Assembly (NCBI GenBank): GCA_027625915.1
Contig: JANTQA010000033.1
Span: forward strand, 9,734,001-9,798,000
Direction: 5' to 3'
DNA length: 64,000 bases
Source: Anaeramoeba flamelloides
Lineage: Eukaryota; Metamonada; Anaeramoebidae
In this document: piece after piece, positions 1-12,027 of the stretch
How the letters are laid out: each line of letters begins with the position of its first letter
How positions within the stretch are numbered: position 1 is the stretch's first letter
Made by a program: the position numbers and the translations under genes
The notes under the pieces: generated by a model
What the model was told of the DNA's origin: nothing
Seen by the model: the letters and a program-made list of their open reading frames with translations, nothing else
Databases searched by the model: none

Positions 1-72
1 TCTGGGGAGGTTAATTACCAAACAAGCAATTATTTCTTTGGATTGAAACTTAGATTTGGTCCAGATATTTAA
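1..72 (+). CDS. 3' end of an unidentified gene (partial)
   Basis: The first 24 codons read open from the left edge and end in TAA at 70-72. The encoded tail includes NYFFGLKLRFGPDI. Base composition here (about 40% GC) is clearly higher than in the DNA that follows, which turns into a TA run and T/A homopolymers straight after the stop. This looks like the C-terminal end of a plus-strand gene lying to the left. The tail is too short to name a family. The frame could be chance, so confidence is moderate. Confidence 0.42.
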   Translation, partial: SGEVNYQTSNYFFGLKLRFGPDI

Positions 73-994
73 TTTATATATATATATATATATATATATT
101 TATTCTTTTATTATTAGATACACACTATTTATTTTTAAAAAAATATTTTTAAATAAGAATATTCCACCTTTTCCCAAATTAGTATTTTTAAAAAAATTGT
201 TTTTTTTTTTTGAGAAATTTAAAAGTTTTACAAGAATGAATCTTAAATTTAAACAATATATCTGAAAGTTTTAAATTTTTTTATAAACAGGATTTTTAAC
301 CTTTAGTTTTAACTGGTGAAAAATTAATTATTTATTTTTTTGAAGTTTAAACTTAATAATACAAGTTATTAATTGTGATTTTTTTTTGAATTTTCCTTTC
401 TCATTTCCAAAAAACCATATAAAATGTTCTAATTGGTTATCTGGATTTGCTTTTTATCGATGAAAATTTTGAAACCATTTTTATTATTTTATTTTTTTTT
501 TTTTGAAGAATTGATTTATAATCACAATATTTTTCAATCTTTTTATTTAAGGGTCACAACATTCATCTAATAATTATTTTTATCAATATCTGATCACTCA
601 TTACTTTAGAATTTATTCAAGATCAATCTTCGAGAAACCCAATGATAAGAATTTAAAAAAAATTCTTTTAGGAAATTAAAAAAACTCAAAATTTTAGATT
701 TTTTGTAATTTAGATAAATCAATTGAATAGTTTAAGGTAATTAAAATGTTAAGGAACTAGTCTCTATTAATTTTTTTAGGTTATTTAATAGAGATTTAGA
801 ATTTTTTTTGCCAATTACTTAGATTTCAAACTAAAGTGAAAAACTTCTTATTATAGTAATGAAATCTTGCTAAATGGCATTCATTAAATTTAGTTATTGT
901 TTTTATAGAAATAAAAAATTTTCCTTTTTTTCACTTTTTTGAAAGTTGTTTTTTTTCAACTTTTCGTAAAAATACAAAAAATAAAAAAAAAAAT
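73..994. other. Intergenic AT-rich DNA
   Basis: Contains a (TA)n microsatellite at about 75-98 and many A and T homopolymers. No coding-like open frame, RNA gene or repeat shared with the rest of the window was recognised. Confidence 0.6.
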
Positions 995-1066
995 ATGAGC
1001 AAGAAAGCAAAACCTTGTTGTGTTTGTGGAAGACCTACAAAAAATAATTTGAAAAATAAACCTTAA
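995..1066 (+). pseudogene. Short Cys-rich reading frame, possible gene remnant
   Basis: An ATG follows a long poly-A leader like those of real starts in this genome. It opens a 23-codon frame beginning MSKKAKPCCVCGRPTK, with a CxxCG zinc-ribbon look. A TAA stops it at 1064-1066. The same frame continues with protein-like sequence (KVFLDFHEKYS, then IPKKYAIYALLK) broken by a second stop, to about 1200. This could be a decayed zinc-finger gene, a tiny peptide gene, or a first exon whose junction I cannot see. No family is assigned. Confidence 0.28.
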
Positions 1067-2828
1067 AAGGTTTTTTTGGATTTTCATGAAAAATACAGTT
1101 AAATTCCTAAAAAATATGCAATATATGCTTTACTCAAAATAAAAGATTTTCTTTCTTTTCTTGTACCATTCTTTTTCTCGATGAATCTACTTTTTGAGTT
1201 TACACTCTTTTTTTTTGTTGAATTTGAAGTTTTTTTAAGTATTCCCAAATTATCATTCCAAAATTTTTTGTCAGAGTCAAAAAAAAATAAAAGAAAAGAA
1301 TAAGAACTATTTTTTCAAAAGTAATTATTGATAAAACAAATTGAGTTCTTTATAGAGTCAAGTTGGATGAACAGAAGTGAAAGAGAAAATATTCACTAGC
1401 TTTAAATTATTTTTTCGTTTTTAAAAGTGAGAATAATTATTATTTTTGGGAAAATAATTAAATCTAAAATTAATCAAAAAATTCTCATCCTTTCATGATA
1501 TTATTTTCAAAAAAAAAATTTTGAAAAGTCACTTTTTTTGGCAGAATGGTAAAATAATAAAAAAACAAGAACTAAAAGTTCTAAAATTGAAAAAAACTAT
1601 CTATCTTCATTTTTAAACATATTTCAAGATAAGGATTCCTTATTTAGTTATTGGTCAAAAAAAAAAAATAATAGAGACTAGTCCCTAAACATATTTTCAC
1701 AAATTCCATCATTTTTAATAAATAGAATAAAGTATTTCATATTTGTTGTTTGAAAAATTATCATTATGAAATTAGGGACAATTTATTTATTAATGAATTA
1801 TTATTTTAATAGTTTTTTTTTATTTCACATTTATTGTTACTTTCTTCATCATCTGAAATAAAAGTTATTCTTTAAATACTCATATTTCAATAATAAAACA
1901 GTAAAAATAATATTAAACAAAAAATTTATTTTTTCAAATTTTTGGTTTGTTTGGGTAGGGCTTAATGCAAAATATTAAAGAATTAGTCTAAAAAAAAGTT
2001 AAAGAATTTTCAAGTGTTATTAATCTTGAGGGTTTTCTTCTTCCTTTTATTTCATAAAAGTAAACTAAACCGAAAAAAAAAAAATATTAATCCTAGACAA
2101 TACCTATAAACATTAAGAAAAACCGAGATTATCTAATTCATAATAGAATGTATATATTTAATAGTAAAAAATCTTCCTTTCCTGTGAAATTTTAGTAGTA
2201 ACTATTCCCTAATTCTCATTTCAAAAATCCTGATTCAGTTTTTTTTAGTTTTTGGTTATATTTTTTTATAATTTTTAAAATATCATACTTTTTTATTTTT
2301 TAGAAGATTTAAAAATGTAAATTCTTAATAATATTTCATAGTAAAATGTTATTTAACACTAAAAAACAATTTTTTTTTTTTTCAATTTATTATTTCGATA
2401 AGCCATAATTTTTGAAATTAGAGTTTATTTTCACATTATTTTAACTGAAGAAAACTTTTTTTCTTTGGTAGGTGTTTTTAAAAAGTGTATCACTAAAAAT
2501 AAACATAATTAATTGGCTCTGAAGCCAGAAAGTTTGATAGCAATTTTTATTTTGTAAATACCCATTTTATGAATGATAATCGATGAATTTAAAGATTTAA
2601 TTTTTATTGACTCAATTTTTTCAATAATATTTTTTCAGATAAGTCATAATTTTTAAAATATAGTTAAGATTAGATCAACAAAATCAAACTTTACATAAAT
2701 ATTTTTTTTTTTTTTTGTTTTTTTTATTAAAACAAGAAGTTTATTTTTAAAGATCAAATATTTAGTGTTAAGTTATATTTATTAAAATCAAATGTATTAT
2801 CTATTTTTATTATTTGTAAAATGTATAA
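1067..2828. other. Intergenic AT-rich DNA
   Basis: Apart from the trailing part of the Cys-rich frame before about 1200, nothing stands out. Low-complexity A/T tracts dominate, and the right end is the presumed 3' UTR of the AAMP-like gene. Confidence 0.55.
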
Positions 2829-5800
2829 TTACAATTCAAACGAATAAACCACACCTTGATTATCACAACTATAAATTTGATTTCTTGAAAGGTCAAGTTT
2901 CATATCAATTATTCTAGATTTATGTTTTTGAAATTTTTTTACAATTTTTCCATTTCTCGAATCCAGTGTTAGGATATTTCCATCAGCAAAGGCTACATGT
3001 ATTAATAAATTTTCTGGGTGAGTCACTATTTTTGTAATTTCTGATTTAAATTGAATTTTTTGTCTAGTCTGTGATGAATTCATATCAAATATTCTTAAAT
3101 TCCCATCAAGGCATCCAGATACAAACCAAGGTTTACTATTGATATTTATTTTAGATTATAAAATAAAATAAAGAATGGGGAATCAAATAAATTAATAACA
3201 TCAAAATTCGTGTTTTTAATAAATACATAAAAATTTAGAATTGATTTTTTTTTTTGCTTAATAAAAAATATTTCTAAATAGAAATTATTTAAGGATGAAA
3301 TAACATTTTTACAATTAATAGTATTTTGATTGTGAGAACATTACTGATTTTTTTTTTTTTTTTTTTTTGATTATCAAGAGAGATTGAGTGTTGAAAACAA
3401 AATATCAGTAATTACTCGGTTTGTTGAAAAAAAAAAAAAAAAAAGTAGAACAGGAATGGAAGCTTTCAATTTTTAATTCTCTGAACATTTTTTTCATTAA
3501 ATTTTAGGTTTTTTTTTTTCATTATTATTATTTTATTTTGAAAGGAGAAAATTAATTTCCTCTTATGTTCGTTCGTTTTTTTTTTAATTTCTAAAATTAA
3601 AAAAAACCTAGGCACTCTACGGTACTTGACGGGCACTTTCGTTCGGTTTCCAAAATATAAAAGAATAGAGTAAAATCTTTGATTTTATTCAAATTTTTTT
3701 GAATTTAAAAAAATCTTTGTTAGCTTTTCTTGGGATTTTCTGTAAATTTTGTAAAAGATTATTAACTTTCCAAATAAACAGAAAACTCGAGAAAAGCTAA
3801 CGAAGTTTTTTTTAAATTCAAAAAAAACTAGGCACCCAAAGGCACTTGACTGCACTTCCCTATTTCCAAAATTTTTTGTTTAGAAATTTTAATAAAGAAT
3901 CATAATTCTCTTTATCATGAATTAATGATAAGATAAATAATGAGTCTTTATTTTGAATAATGTCGAAGATATTATTCTTATTATTTTTGTTTACTTGAAT
4001 TAAATCTTTAATCCAAATTATTCGATTTTCTTTATAGAATTGGCAGTCTCATTAAAAATATGATCGATATCTTCATCTATTTATAAGTTGAAAAATTTTT
4101 TTGCAGAAATTGCAAGATTTTGTTTTTATTTTATTCTTATCATAAATATAAGAAATCTATTTAGGTAATTTGCGAAATTTTTGGGGTTTAATATGGAAGT
4201 AAAATCCTTTCATTTTAAGTATTTTTTGTCGTTTTTTTTTTTTTTAATAAAGAAATATAAAGAAAATTTCTTAAATTTTAGGTTTATTTTTTAAATTAGA
4301 AAAAAACTGATTAGCTTTTCTTGAGTTTTCTGTTTATCCATTTAAACAATATATTTTACGATAATTTTCATAGGATGAGTAATTCCATAGAAAATTAAAC
4401 TCTGAATTATTAAAAATTTCACCCATTAAAATTTATTTACTTTTAATTGAAATATTTTGTAAAAAATATTATTTTTATAATTCTTTTTTAAATCTGATGC
4501 AACAAACCCAAAATTAGAAAAAATGAATTTTTTGTTAAATATTTTTTCTTATTTTTTATCGAAATATGAATATTTGCAGAATAAAATTTATTTCAGATGA
4601 TGAAGAAAGAAATAATAAAGGCGAATAAGTAATAAAAAAAAAAAAAATTCATTGGCTAATGAATTGTCCAAGATTTTAGAATAATAATTTTCAAAACAAC
4701 AAAGATGAAATGTTTTAACCATTCATTACAATGATGATAATCAAATTTATGTTAACATGTTAAAATTTGAATTATATACAATTGTTAAACTTAACTTTGT
4801 TTCTGTCAAAGATGACCCAAAATAAAAAAAAAAATACAAATATCAATTATTTTTTATAATTGTTATTTTTCTCGAGTAAAAAGATTTAAAAAAATATCAA
4901 AAATGATGCTATATTTTTCTGATCTACATCACTTGATATATTTGATATTTGTGGAATAAATAATAAAATAAGTAGTATAATACACATCAGAGAATAGTTG
5001 ATGTCCATACGAAGCAGGTCTAGCTGATCAATATATTTTCTTAAAAATTGTAAAACTAAAATTCTTTGAGATCAAATTGAGAAAAAAAACAATGTTTATT
5101 TTGATCTTCAATTGAAGATCAAAGAAAATTCCAATAGAAATCAATAGGATTTTTTTAACAATCATTCGCACTGTTTCAATAACATTAGAAATAACACATT
5201 TTTTACCTTTGTGACTCTAGATCTTGTAATAAAAAAAAAGTTGCAAATTAACAACTTATTATATGATATTGAAAGAAAAAAAATGAAAAAAGAAAAAACA
5301 AGAAAAAATGATTTCAATTTTCAAAATTAAATTTTTTTCATCTAATAACTATTTAAACCCTTCACATACATGTAATTCGTCAATTACAACTGAGCTCCTT
5401 TGACTGAAAAATGATTTAAATTATACAAAACAAAACAAATGCAATTATTTTTCTTTATTAGAGAATCTTTTTTCCTTTTCCTTTTCCCCTTTTCGAGTTT
5501 GTTTCATTTCCTTTCCTTTCCTTTTTCTTTTTCCTTCTTTTCAATTTCAACTACTTTTCCGTTGTTTTTTTTTATTTCTTTTTCTTTTTAATTGGATCTT
5601 TTGGTAAAGTTAATAGATCAACTTTTTGCTTATTACCCCCGACTTAAAGCATTAGCTAGCACGTTTACCAATTAATTTTGTTTCTTCTTTCATTTCTTAT
5701 TTCATTTTCCAAAAAATTTTACACGTAATTAAAAAAAAGATTAATTAAAAATCAATGGTTTTATAAAAACAGTACCGTATGAACAAATTGGGTATAAATT

Positions 5801-8076
5801 TTCGAAAAGTATTCGAGTTAGAACTTTTCTCATCACTTTTCGTGAATTGAAATGAATTTAACATTTTTGGATAACAATATTTCCATTTTCCAGCTAAATT
5901 TTTTTTTGATCTATAGCTCATGATAAGTCCCTACTTGTTGGGCCTAAGAAAAAGCTACAATGCTTCTTTTAAATATTACTGTATAATACTCAAAAAAGAA
6001 ATTTGAAAAAAAAAACAAAGAAAGATATCTCTTAAGGACTGCGTTCCCACCCTTGAGGGGGTTGAGTAATTGTGTTATTTCACTTTCGCTTCTCACAAAA
6101 AAATTTAACACGGAAGAAATTGGACAAAAAAAAAAAAAAACACATTTTATGTAATCTTTGACTTTTCACGCAGAATGTTTTTCTTTTTTTTTCAATTAAA
6201 AGGAAAATTGAAAATAACAAAAAAGATTATTGCTAAAAATGGCTTTTTCGGATTTTCAAGTGCATTTCAAATTTGAGAACATTTCAGACTTGTAAAAGCA
6301 AATGTAAAAAATATGTAGAACATCCCAAGAAAATAGTGTGAGTTCTGAAAGTTGAAATGAAAATTCTAAAATAATAAAATCAAATTTTGGCATGATCTAA
6401 CAAGGAAAAAATTGTGAAAATTGTTGAAAATGTTAAAATTTCACATTTTTTCGAAAAGAAATTCTCATTGGACAAATATTACTCGGATTATAAAAACTCT
6501 TTCAAGGGTGATTTTATACATTATTTCACTGTTTTCACCTAAAAACATAGTCCTTAAAAGATCCGAAATGAGAAGAAATGAATTTTTAAACAAAAAAAAA
6601 ATTTGTTGAAAATGTGCAAAAGAAAAACAGAAATACTATGTTAGTTCTGTAAATGTATAAAAAATTGTAATTTTTCACTTAATAATTTAGAATTTTTCGT
6701 TCAATTTACCAAAAAAATTGCCTTGCCTATCGCCGAGAAGAAAAAAGATATAAACCATTTTCACAAATCAATTCGAAACAAAAATTGCCCTTCATTAATT
6801 TGGTTCTTCTTGATTATTGGGTTTTGAGAGAAAATATAATTTTTTACAAATTGGAATTAACAGTAGATTTCTGAAAAAGAAATAAATAAATTACTTACGG
6901 TCTTATAAATTCTATAGCGGTAACTCTGCTAAAACCAGGATACTTCTTTTCATTTTTAAATTCCCAAATATTTGATAAAATTGGAACGTTTGCAACTTTA
7001 AAAGTGCTCAAAATTCTTATTTTTGGGAGATGAACTAATTTGACATATCCACCTGTGTCGCCCGTAAGCATCAGCATATCATTATGTGCGATTGTCATGA
7101 TATTGATTGGGTTCTTATGCCAGGAAGGCCCAGACCATGTGACAAGGCACTCTGCAGTTTTTGGCCACCACACTTTGGTAGAGCAATCCTCTCCGCAGGT
7201 AATGACATTTTGGCCGTCGTTACTCCACTCTCCACAATTCACACACCCAGAGTGGCCCGAAAAGGTTCCCAAGAATTGCACCTTAACCCTGATCTTTTCT
7301 TTGTTTGTTTTGCTTTGCCGTTTTTTGATCATCCACATCCATGTGTTTCCAATTGAAGAGCCTGCAACTAAAACTGGCCCCTTAGGATGCCATCTGATCC
7401 ACTCAATGGTATAGGGGCCTTCTAAGGTGGCAATTTTTTCAGAGGTTTTTGTATCATAAACAAAAATCTTGGCATTTCTTTCTGCAGTCGCATACATTTC
7501 CCCAAAGCAATCAAAAGACGCATCAACTATCTCTGTTGTATGATCGTTTATTATCGAAAGTGGCTTTTTTGTTTGGGTTGATTCATTTTCACTGTTACTC
7601 GTTTTTTCTTGTTCTTGTTCTTTTTCTTCTTCTTTTTTTTCTTCTTCTTCTTCTTCTTTTTCTTTTTCTTCTTCTTCTTCTTTTTCTTTTTCTTTTTCTT
7701 TTTCTTCTTCTTTTTCTTCTGGAATTTCAGGTAAATCCCAAACACAACAAACCTTATCTTCACTTACAGCTAAAATGTGATTATTTGAAACTGACAAAGC
7801 CTTAATTGGGCTTTTGTGATATTGAAAATTTGATTTACAAACATTAAAAATTTCCTCTTCTTTTAAGATGTTGTTTGTAAACTGTGCTTGTAAACCATTT
7901 AAAACTTCACTTTCATATTCATCTGAAGATTCGTCACTAGGAAAAAATACAGGAACAAGTGGTGTTTCCTCTTTTTCTTTTGTTTCGACTTTTTGTTCTT
8001 GTTCCTGTACTTGTTCTTCTTTTTTTTCAATCGTTTTGTTAATTTCAACTTCTTTTTCTGTTTGGTTTTGAGACAT
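2829..8076 (-). CDS. AAMP: AAMP/Sqt1-like WD40-repeat protein (two exons)
   Basis: Exon 1 is 8076-6899 and exon 2 is 3135-2829; joined they give 494 residues. The donor is GTAAGT at 6898 and the acceptor follows ATCAATAG at 3136. The split proline codon (CC plus T) is restored, giving AIEFIRP-KPWFVSGCLDGN, which matches the AAMP order around its late WD repeats. The strongest family match is TIEWIRWHPKGPVLVAGS followed by GNTWMW; human AAMP has LEWMEWHP and GNTWMW at the same place. The N-terminus is acidic (FFPSDESSDEY near residue 45), then comes WD1 (CCVWDLP), an inserted Glu/Lys run, and further WD repeats forming a beta-propeller. Yeast Sqt1 chaperones ribosomal protein uL16; AAMP in animals is tied to cell migration and trafficking. 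Which role applies here is unknown. The 3.76-kb intron and the charged insert are unusual. Confidence 0.88.
3590..4350 (+). repeat. Dispersed ~0.8-kb repeat, family 3, copy 1
   Basis: Contains GGCACT/CACTTGAC blocks at 3609-3645 and again at 3830-3860, each beside poly-A and CTAGG. Motifs such as AATAAACAGAAAACTCGAG and AGCTTTTCTTG follow. A conserved block at 3870-4035 contains TTTATCATGAATTAATGAT. The reverse complement of the same arrangement occurs at 16500-17370, and a shorter piece is at 60465-60720. No coding capacity. It sits inside the AAMP intron. Confidence 0.6.
5920..6075. other. GC-richer patch inside the AAMP intron
   Basis: Two short GC-rich segments, GTCCCTACTTGTTGGGCC and GCGTTCCCACCCTTGAGGGG, stand out from surrounding 80-85% AT DNA. 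The second can pair ACCC with GGGGT around TTGA. This could be an intronic non-coding RNA or a repeat edge. No C/D, H/ACA, tRNA or snRNA signature was convincing. Confidence 0.25.
7612..7728. repeat. In-frame Glu/Lys low-complexity tract
   Basis: TTC/TTT-rich on the plus strand. On the coding minus strand it encodes an unbroken run of Glu and Lys that interrupts the AAMP propeller just after its first repeat. It is likely a disordered loop grown by codon-repeat slippage. Confidence 0.8.
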
Positions 8077-10109
8077 TGTCTTCTTTTTTTTGAAAAATAG
8101 TTACGTATAAATGCTAAAAATTAAAAAATAATGGTTTGTGGGAAAGAACAAATGTCATTTTTGTTTTTTCAGAAGTGATAATTAGGGTCATAAGCTTTGA
8201 AAATATCTCTGATTTTGTTCTTGTTAAAAGTTAGGGACTCAATTATCTTACAAGAATTCATTCTTCAGAATTAATTATTTTTCATATTTTTTTAATTAAG
8301 GGTTTGCAAACCAAAAAAACATCTTGTAGTAATATTTAAATAGAAATTCCAAAATAACCACATTTTGAAATTTGAAAATGAAAAAAAAAAATCAATTGCT
8401 ACAAAACCAAACATACAATCAAAGTTCTTTTCAGAAAATTATTATAGTTTTGTAAAAATTTTAACCTTTTTTCTCATTTTTGAAAACTTTAAAATTGAAG
8501 ATATTCCGAAAAATTTCTAAAAAAATGATTTGCTTTTAAAGAACAAAGTAATCTTGTTATTTGTAAAGAAAATCTAGAAAAAAACACTTTTAAAATGAAA
8601 CCGTTAAGCTCTAAAAAGTACCCAAGAATTCAAAAATCTACTTAATTTCAAAAAAATTCTAATAATTATTTTAAACTTGAAAAAAAAATAATTTTTTGAT
8701 TCAAAGACAATACAAATCAATTTTTTCTCTTTAGTTTAACAAAAAAAATACCACATAAACAATCAAGCCAATAAATTAAAAATATCATGGAAATACTTTT
8801 TTAAAATCTTGAAAATTCTGATTATAATCCAAAATATATACTTTTTAATATGATTATTTATAATCAGTAATTAATAAACCAATATCCATTTTTTCAATAG
8901 GTTAGTAATATACCAAATGTTCAACATTTAAAGTACCAATTAATAGACTTAATGTTGATTTCTCAATTTTAGGATTATTTTTAAACAATTATTCAAATTA
9001 ATAATTCTAAAAAAATAATAATAATAGATATTTAAAAATAACTTAATTTAATAATAACAGTTCCTTGTTTATACTCTGAATATTTGAAAAAGCATCTTAC
9101 CCAATATTTTTAATATCAAGGAATTTAATAAATATTTGTGAAAAAAATAAAGAATCATTTTTTTAGATCTTCAAGGATTAATATTTGATTTATTTTTATG
9201 TATTTTTAAACCAATATTAGAAGTCCAATGTTATTTGTTCATATAGACTCTCAGAAATTACTAAAAGTGGGATTTCTTCAAAAATAAATGTTGTGCAAAT
9301 TTTTCATTTTAGTTTTTGATCACAAAATTTGAAACAAAAAAGGATCCAGATCTTTTGACTTCAAATTAATCAGAAAAAATAAACTCTTTGAAAAACTTTT
9401 TTTTCTCAAGTCCATAAATTGGTTTGTTTATCAGGTTTAATTATAACCATTTAGAAAATAAGTATCATGTTATCCTTGGGGGGGGGGGGTAAATAAGTGT
9501 TTTAACCCCCTTAAGCTTTTGTAGAAAAGCTTCTGAAAACTTTCAAACTATAATCTTTTTGGGTGTTTGAACTATTCCTGAAATAACCTGAAAATAGAAA
9601 ACACTTAAAAATTGGTTAATCAAATCAAAAACATTTATAGGAACTTTCAAGAAACTTTAGTTTCAGTATATACTTTTTTAAGATAAAATAACAATTTTAC
9701 AAAAATATGAAATATTTTTTTTGAATTTTCTTTGAAAAATCTTTGAAAAGTATTTTTTTTGTTCAGATTTAATTAATGTTAGTACCCTTTAGGGTAATTA
9801 AATGGAAAAATTAATATATTATCTTTCAGTTTGGTTCACTTATTGCCAGTTTAGAAAAAAAAAATTTCTCTTCCGAAACAGGAAGTTAGATTAAGTTTAA
9901 CTTGGGTAACCTTGGATGGGTACGTGTATGGGTATATGTTACATGTTTAGAATTATTGTTTATTTTGGGATTGTATTTATGTGGTAAAATCGTCATAAAT
10001 TCTTTTATAATTAATGTATGTTATAATTGAGTGTAAAAGATATCAGTGCTTCACTACTCATATGACTTCAAAAAATCTATTATAAAATATTATTGAAAAA
10101 TAGATAGTC
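8077..10109. other. Intergenic AT-rich DNA
   Basis: No supported gene. Includes a run of 12 G at 9478-9489, followed by CCCCC at about 9505, which is exceptional in this composition. Confidence 0.55.
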
Positions 10110-11350
10110 AGAGGATATCTTTGTCAAGTCAAGATAAAGTTTCACAAACCGTGATTATTTTTATCAAATCCCCATGTTTTAGAAAATTTCTATATTCAAT
10201 ATTATCACTGTTATATAACAAATTGCAATATTCTCTAAAATTGTGATAACTATTTGAAAAAAGTGTGATAAATGCCAAAATATCTCGATTAAAAAGTAAC
10301 CACAAAATAACAGTTGATTGGTTTTGGGTTAATCCAGCAATATTTATACAAAAAAAAGATTATGTGAAAAAAAGTAATTCTTTTAAAAAACAACAAAAAA
10401 GATACTTATTCCAATCAAGAATCAGGTAAAAGAGTTTTATTGTATTTTCATTTGATTTGGTTTACAAACCTATAGATCTTTTTAGATCAACAAAAAATAA
10501 TAATAACTATTTCCAAATAATAATTCTTGGTTAATTATGGTTTTTTAAATTGCCTTAAAGAAAAGAGTTTCTAAAAAAACCAATTCACCCATTTGTTAAT
10601 GAATATATTCTTGGGTGAAAACATTTTTGATATTCTCTGAAAACTAACAGGGTGTGGATAACTTTTCAAAAGCTTTCTCAACAACCTAGCTACATTATCA
10701 CCAATTATTAAGATTTTTTGTACCAATTGTTTTCTTCTTTATATTCTTCTTTTAATATCTCTATATTGCACAGAAAACACAATTAGAGTTTAAAGGGGTT
10801 TCAGCTATATCCATCATCTTTAAAAACGAAAATTACTATTTATTCTTTTTAGCATTTGATTTGTGATGGTAATAAATCCATTTTAAAAAATAAATCTATT
10901 TGATATTTTGGTAGATCATTGAAATGGATTATTAGTGTTAGTTTCATTCTAGCATTGGATTTAATTTTATATTTGGTTTAAAAAAAAAATGAAAAGAAAA
11001 AAAAAATTTTTTCCAAAACAAACTGTCTCATTCCGTTTATTTGAGTTTTCTATCAAAATTGTCAAAAATTTAAAAAAATTCAGAACCCTTGCAAACACTT
11101 TCAAAATTTTTTAAATGGTGAAATCATTATAAAAGTCTCAAGACTATGTAAAATTCAAGATATTTTTTATAAGGTAATTTAAAAAAATAATAATTCTACT
11201 TTTGTTAACAATAATGATTTTTTTCGCGATAATGCGGAATATCGTGATTTTATAATTTTTTTGTGAAAAAGTAGGACTAACTGTGGTTTTATTTAATTTT
11301 ACTGCCAATTAATTGTTTATATCATGATAATATATTTTATCATAAATGTT
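10110..11350 (+). repeat. ~1.2-kb dispersed repeat, family 4, copy 1
   Basis: Aligns along its length with 42000-43230. Shared landmarks include CCAATCAAGAATCAGGTAAA, then an AGATC...GATCAACAAAA hairpin near 10470, TGTTTTCTTCTTTATATTC, GGATTATTAGTGTTAG-like DNA and a terminal ATCATGATAATAT. Both ends are rich in short TATCATGATA-type palindromes. No coding frame. It looks like a non-autonomous mobile element of unknown class. Confidence 0.6.
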
Positions 11351-11989
11351 TCTATTCAATTGATGAATTTCGAATTTGAATATTGTATAATAAAATAAAG
11401 GAAATATAAAATTTTTAAATCAAAAAACTTTGTCAGTAGAAAATGATAAACGGGTTAACTTCGCCCTAGATTTCTCGTTAATCAATGTAATTTGTAATTT
11501 TATGTAAATGATATTAGTTAACCAGGACTCAAATAGCTCTAAAAAATCAATTATAAATCTTACCCCATAAAAAGTATTGATATCTAACTCAGGATCACAA
11601 TTAAAAATTTACATTTCGAAAAATTTTTTTTAATACCTTTTCCAATTTTAATATTAAAAACCCAAATAACTTTATTCGGGTCTTGAATAATTTATATTTA
11701 GAACTTCCAAAAGTAACTATTTTTCTAATTTTTTAATTTAGACAATTTACCCAATAATCATCCACATAGAAACTCAAAGAATAATCTGTTTTATTTCCTT
11801 TTTATAAAGCTAATTGTAACATCAATATAAACTCTTTTTCAGTCAAAGGGGACCAGTTTTATTGAAGAAATGGACGACATTCGATGAGTTTAATTCATTA
11901 TTCTTATCAAACTAAAATTTTCAATCTTTAGATCAAAATTGTTTTTTCTCGTTTTGTAAAATTTTGTTTTTTTTGTTTTTTGCTTTTTG

Positions 11990-12027
<38 letters not shown>

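Larger units (their letters stand above)
3136..6898 (-). other. 3.76-kb intron of the AAMP-like gene
   Basis: Bounded by GTAAGT on the minus strand at 6898 and by AG at 3137-3136. It is far longer than the other introns seen here (98, 134 and 550 bp). It carries a dispersed repeat (3590-4350), a pyrimidine-rich stretch (5455-5590), and a GC-richer patch near 5920-6075. No open frame of coding character interrupts it. Further small exons inside are not excluded, but phase and homology join cleanly without them. Confidence 0.75.

Noticed and set aside
7040-7805. Long plus-strand frames opposite the AAMP-like exon
   Set aside because: They mirror a conserved WD40 exon on the other strand; the Leu/Phe runs are the complement of the Glu/Lys tract.
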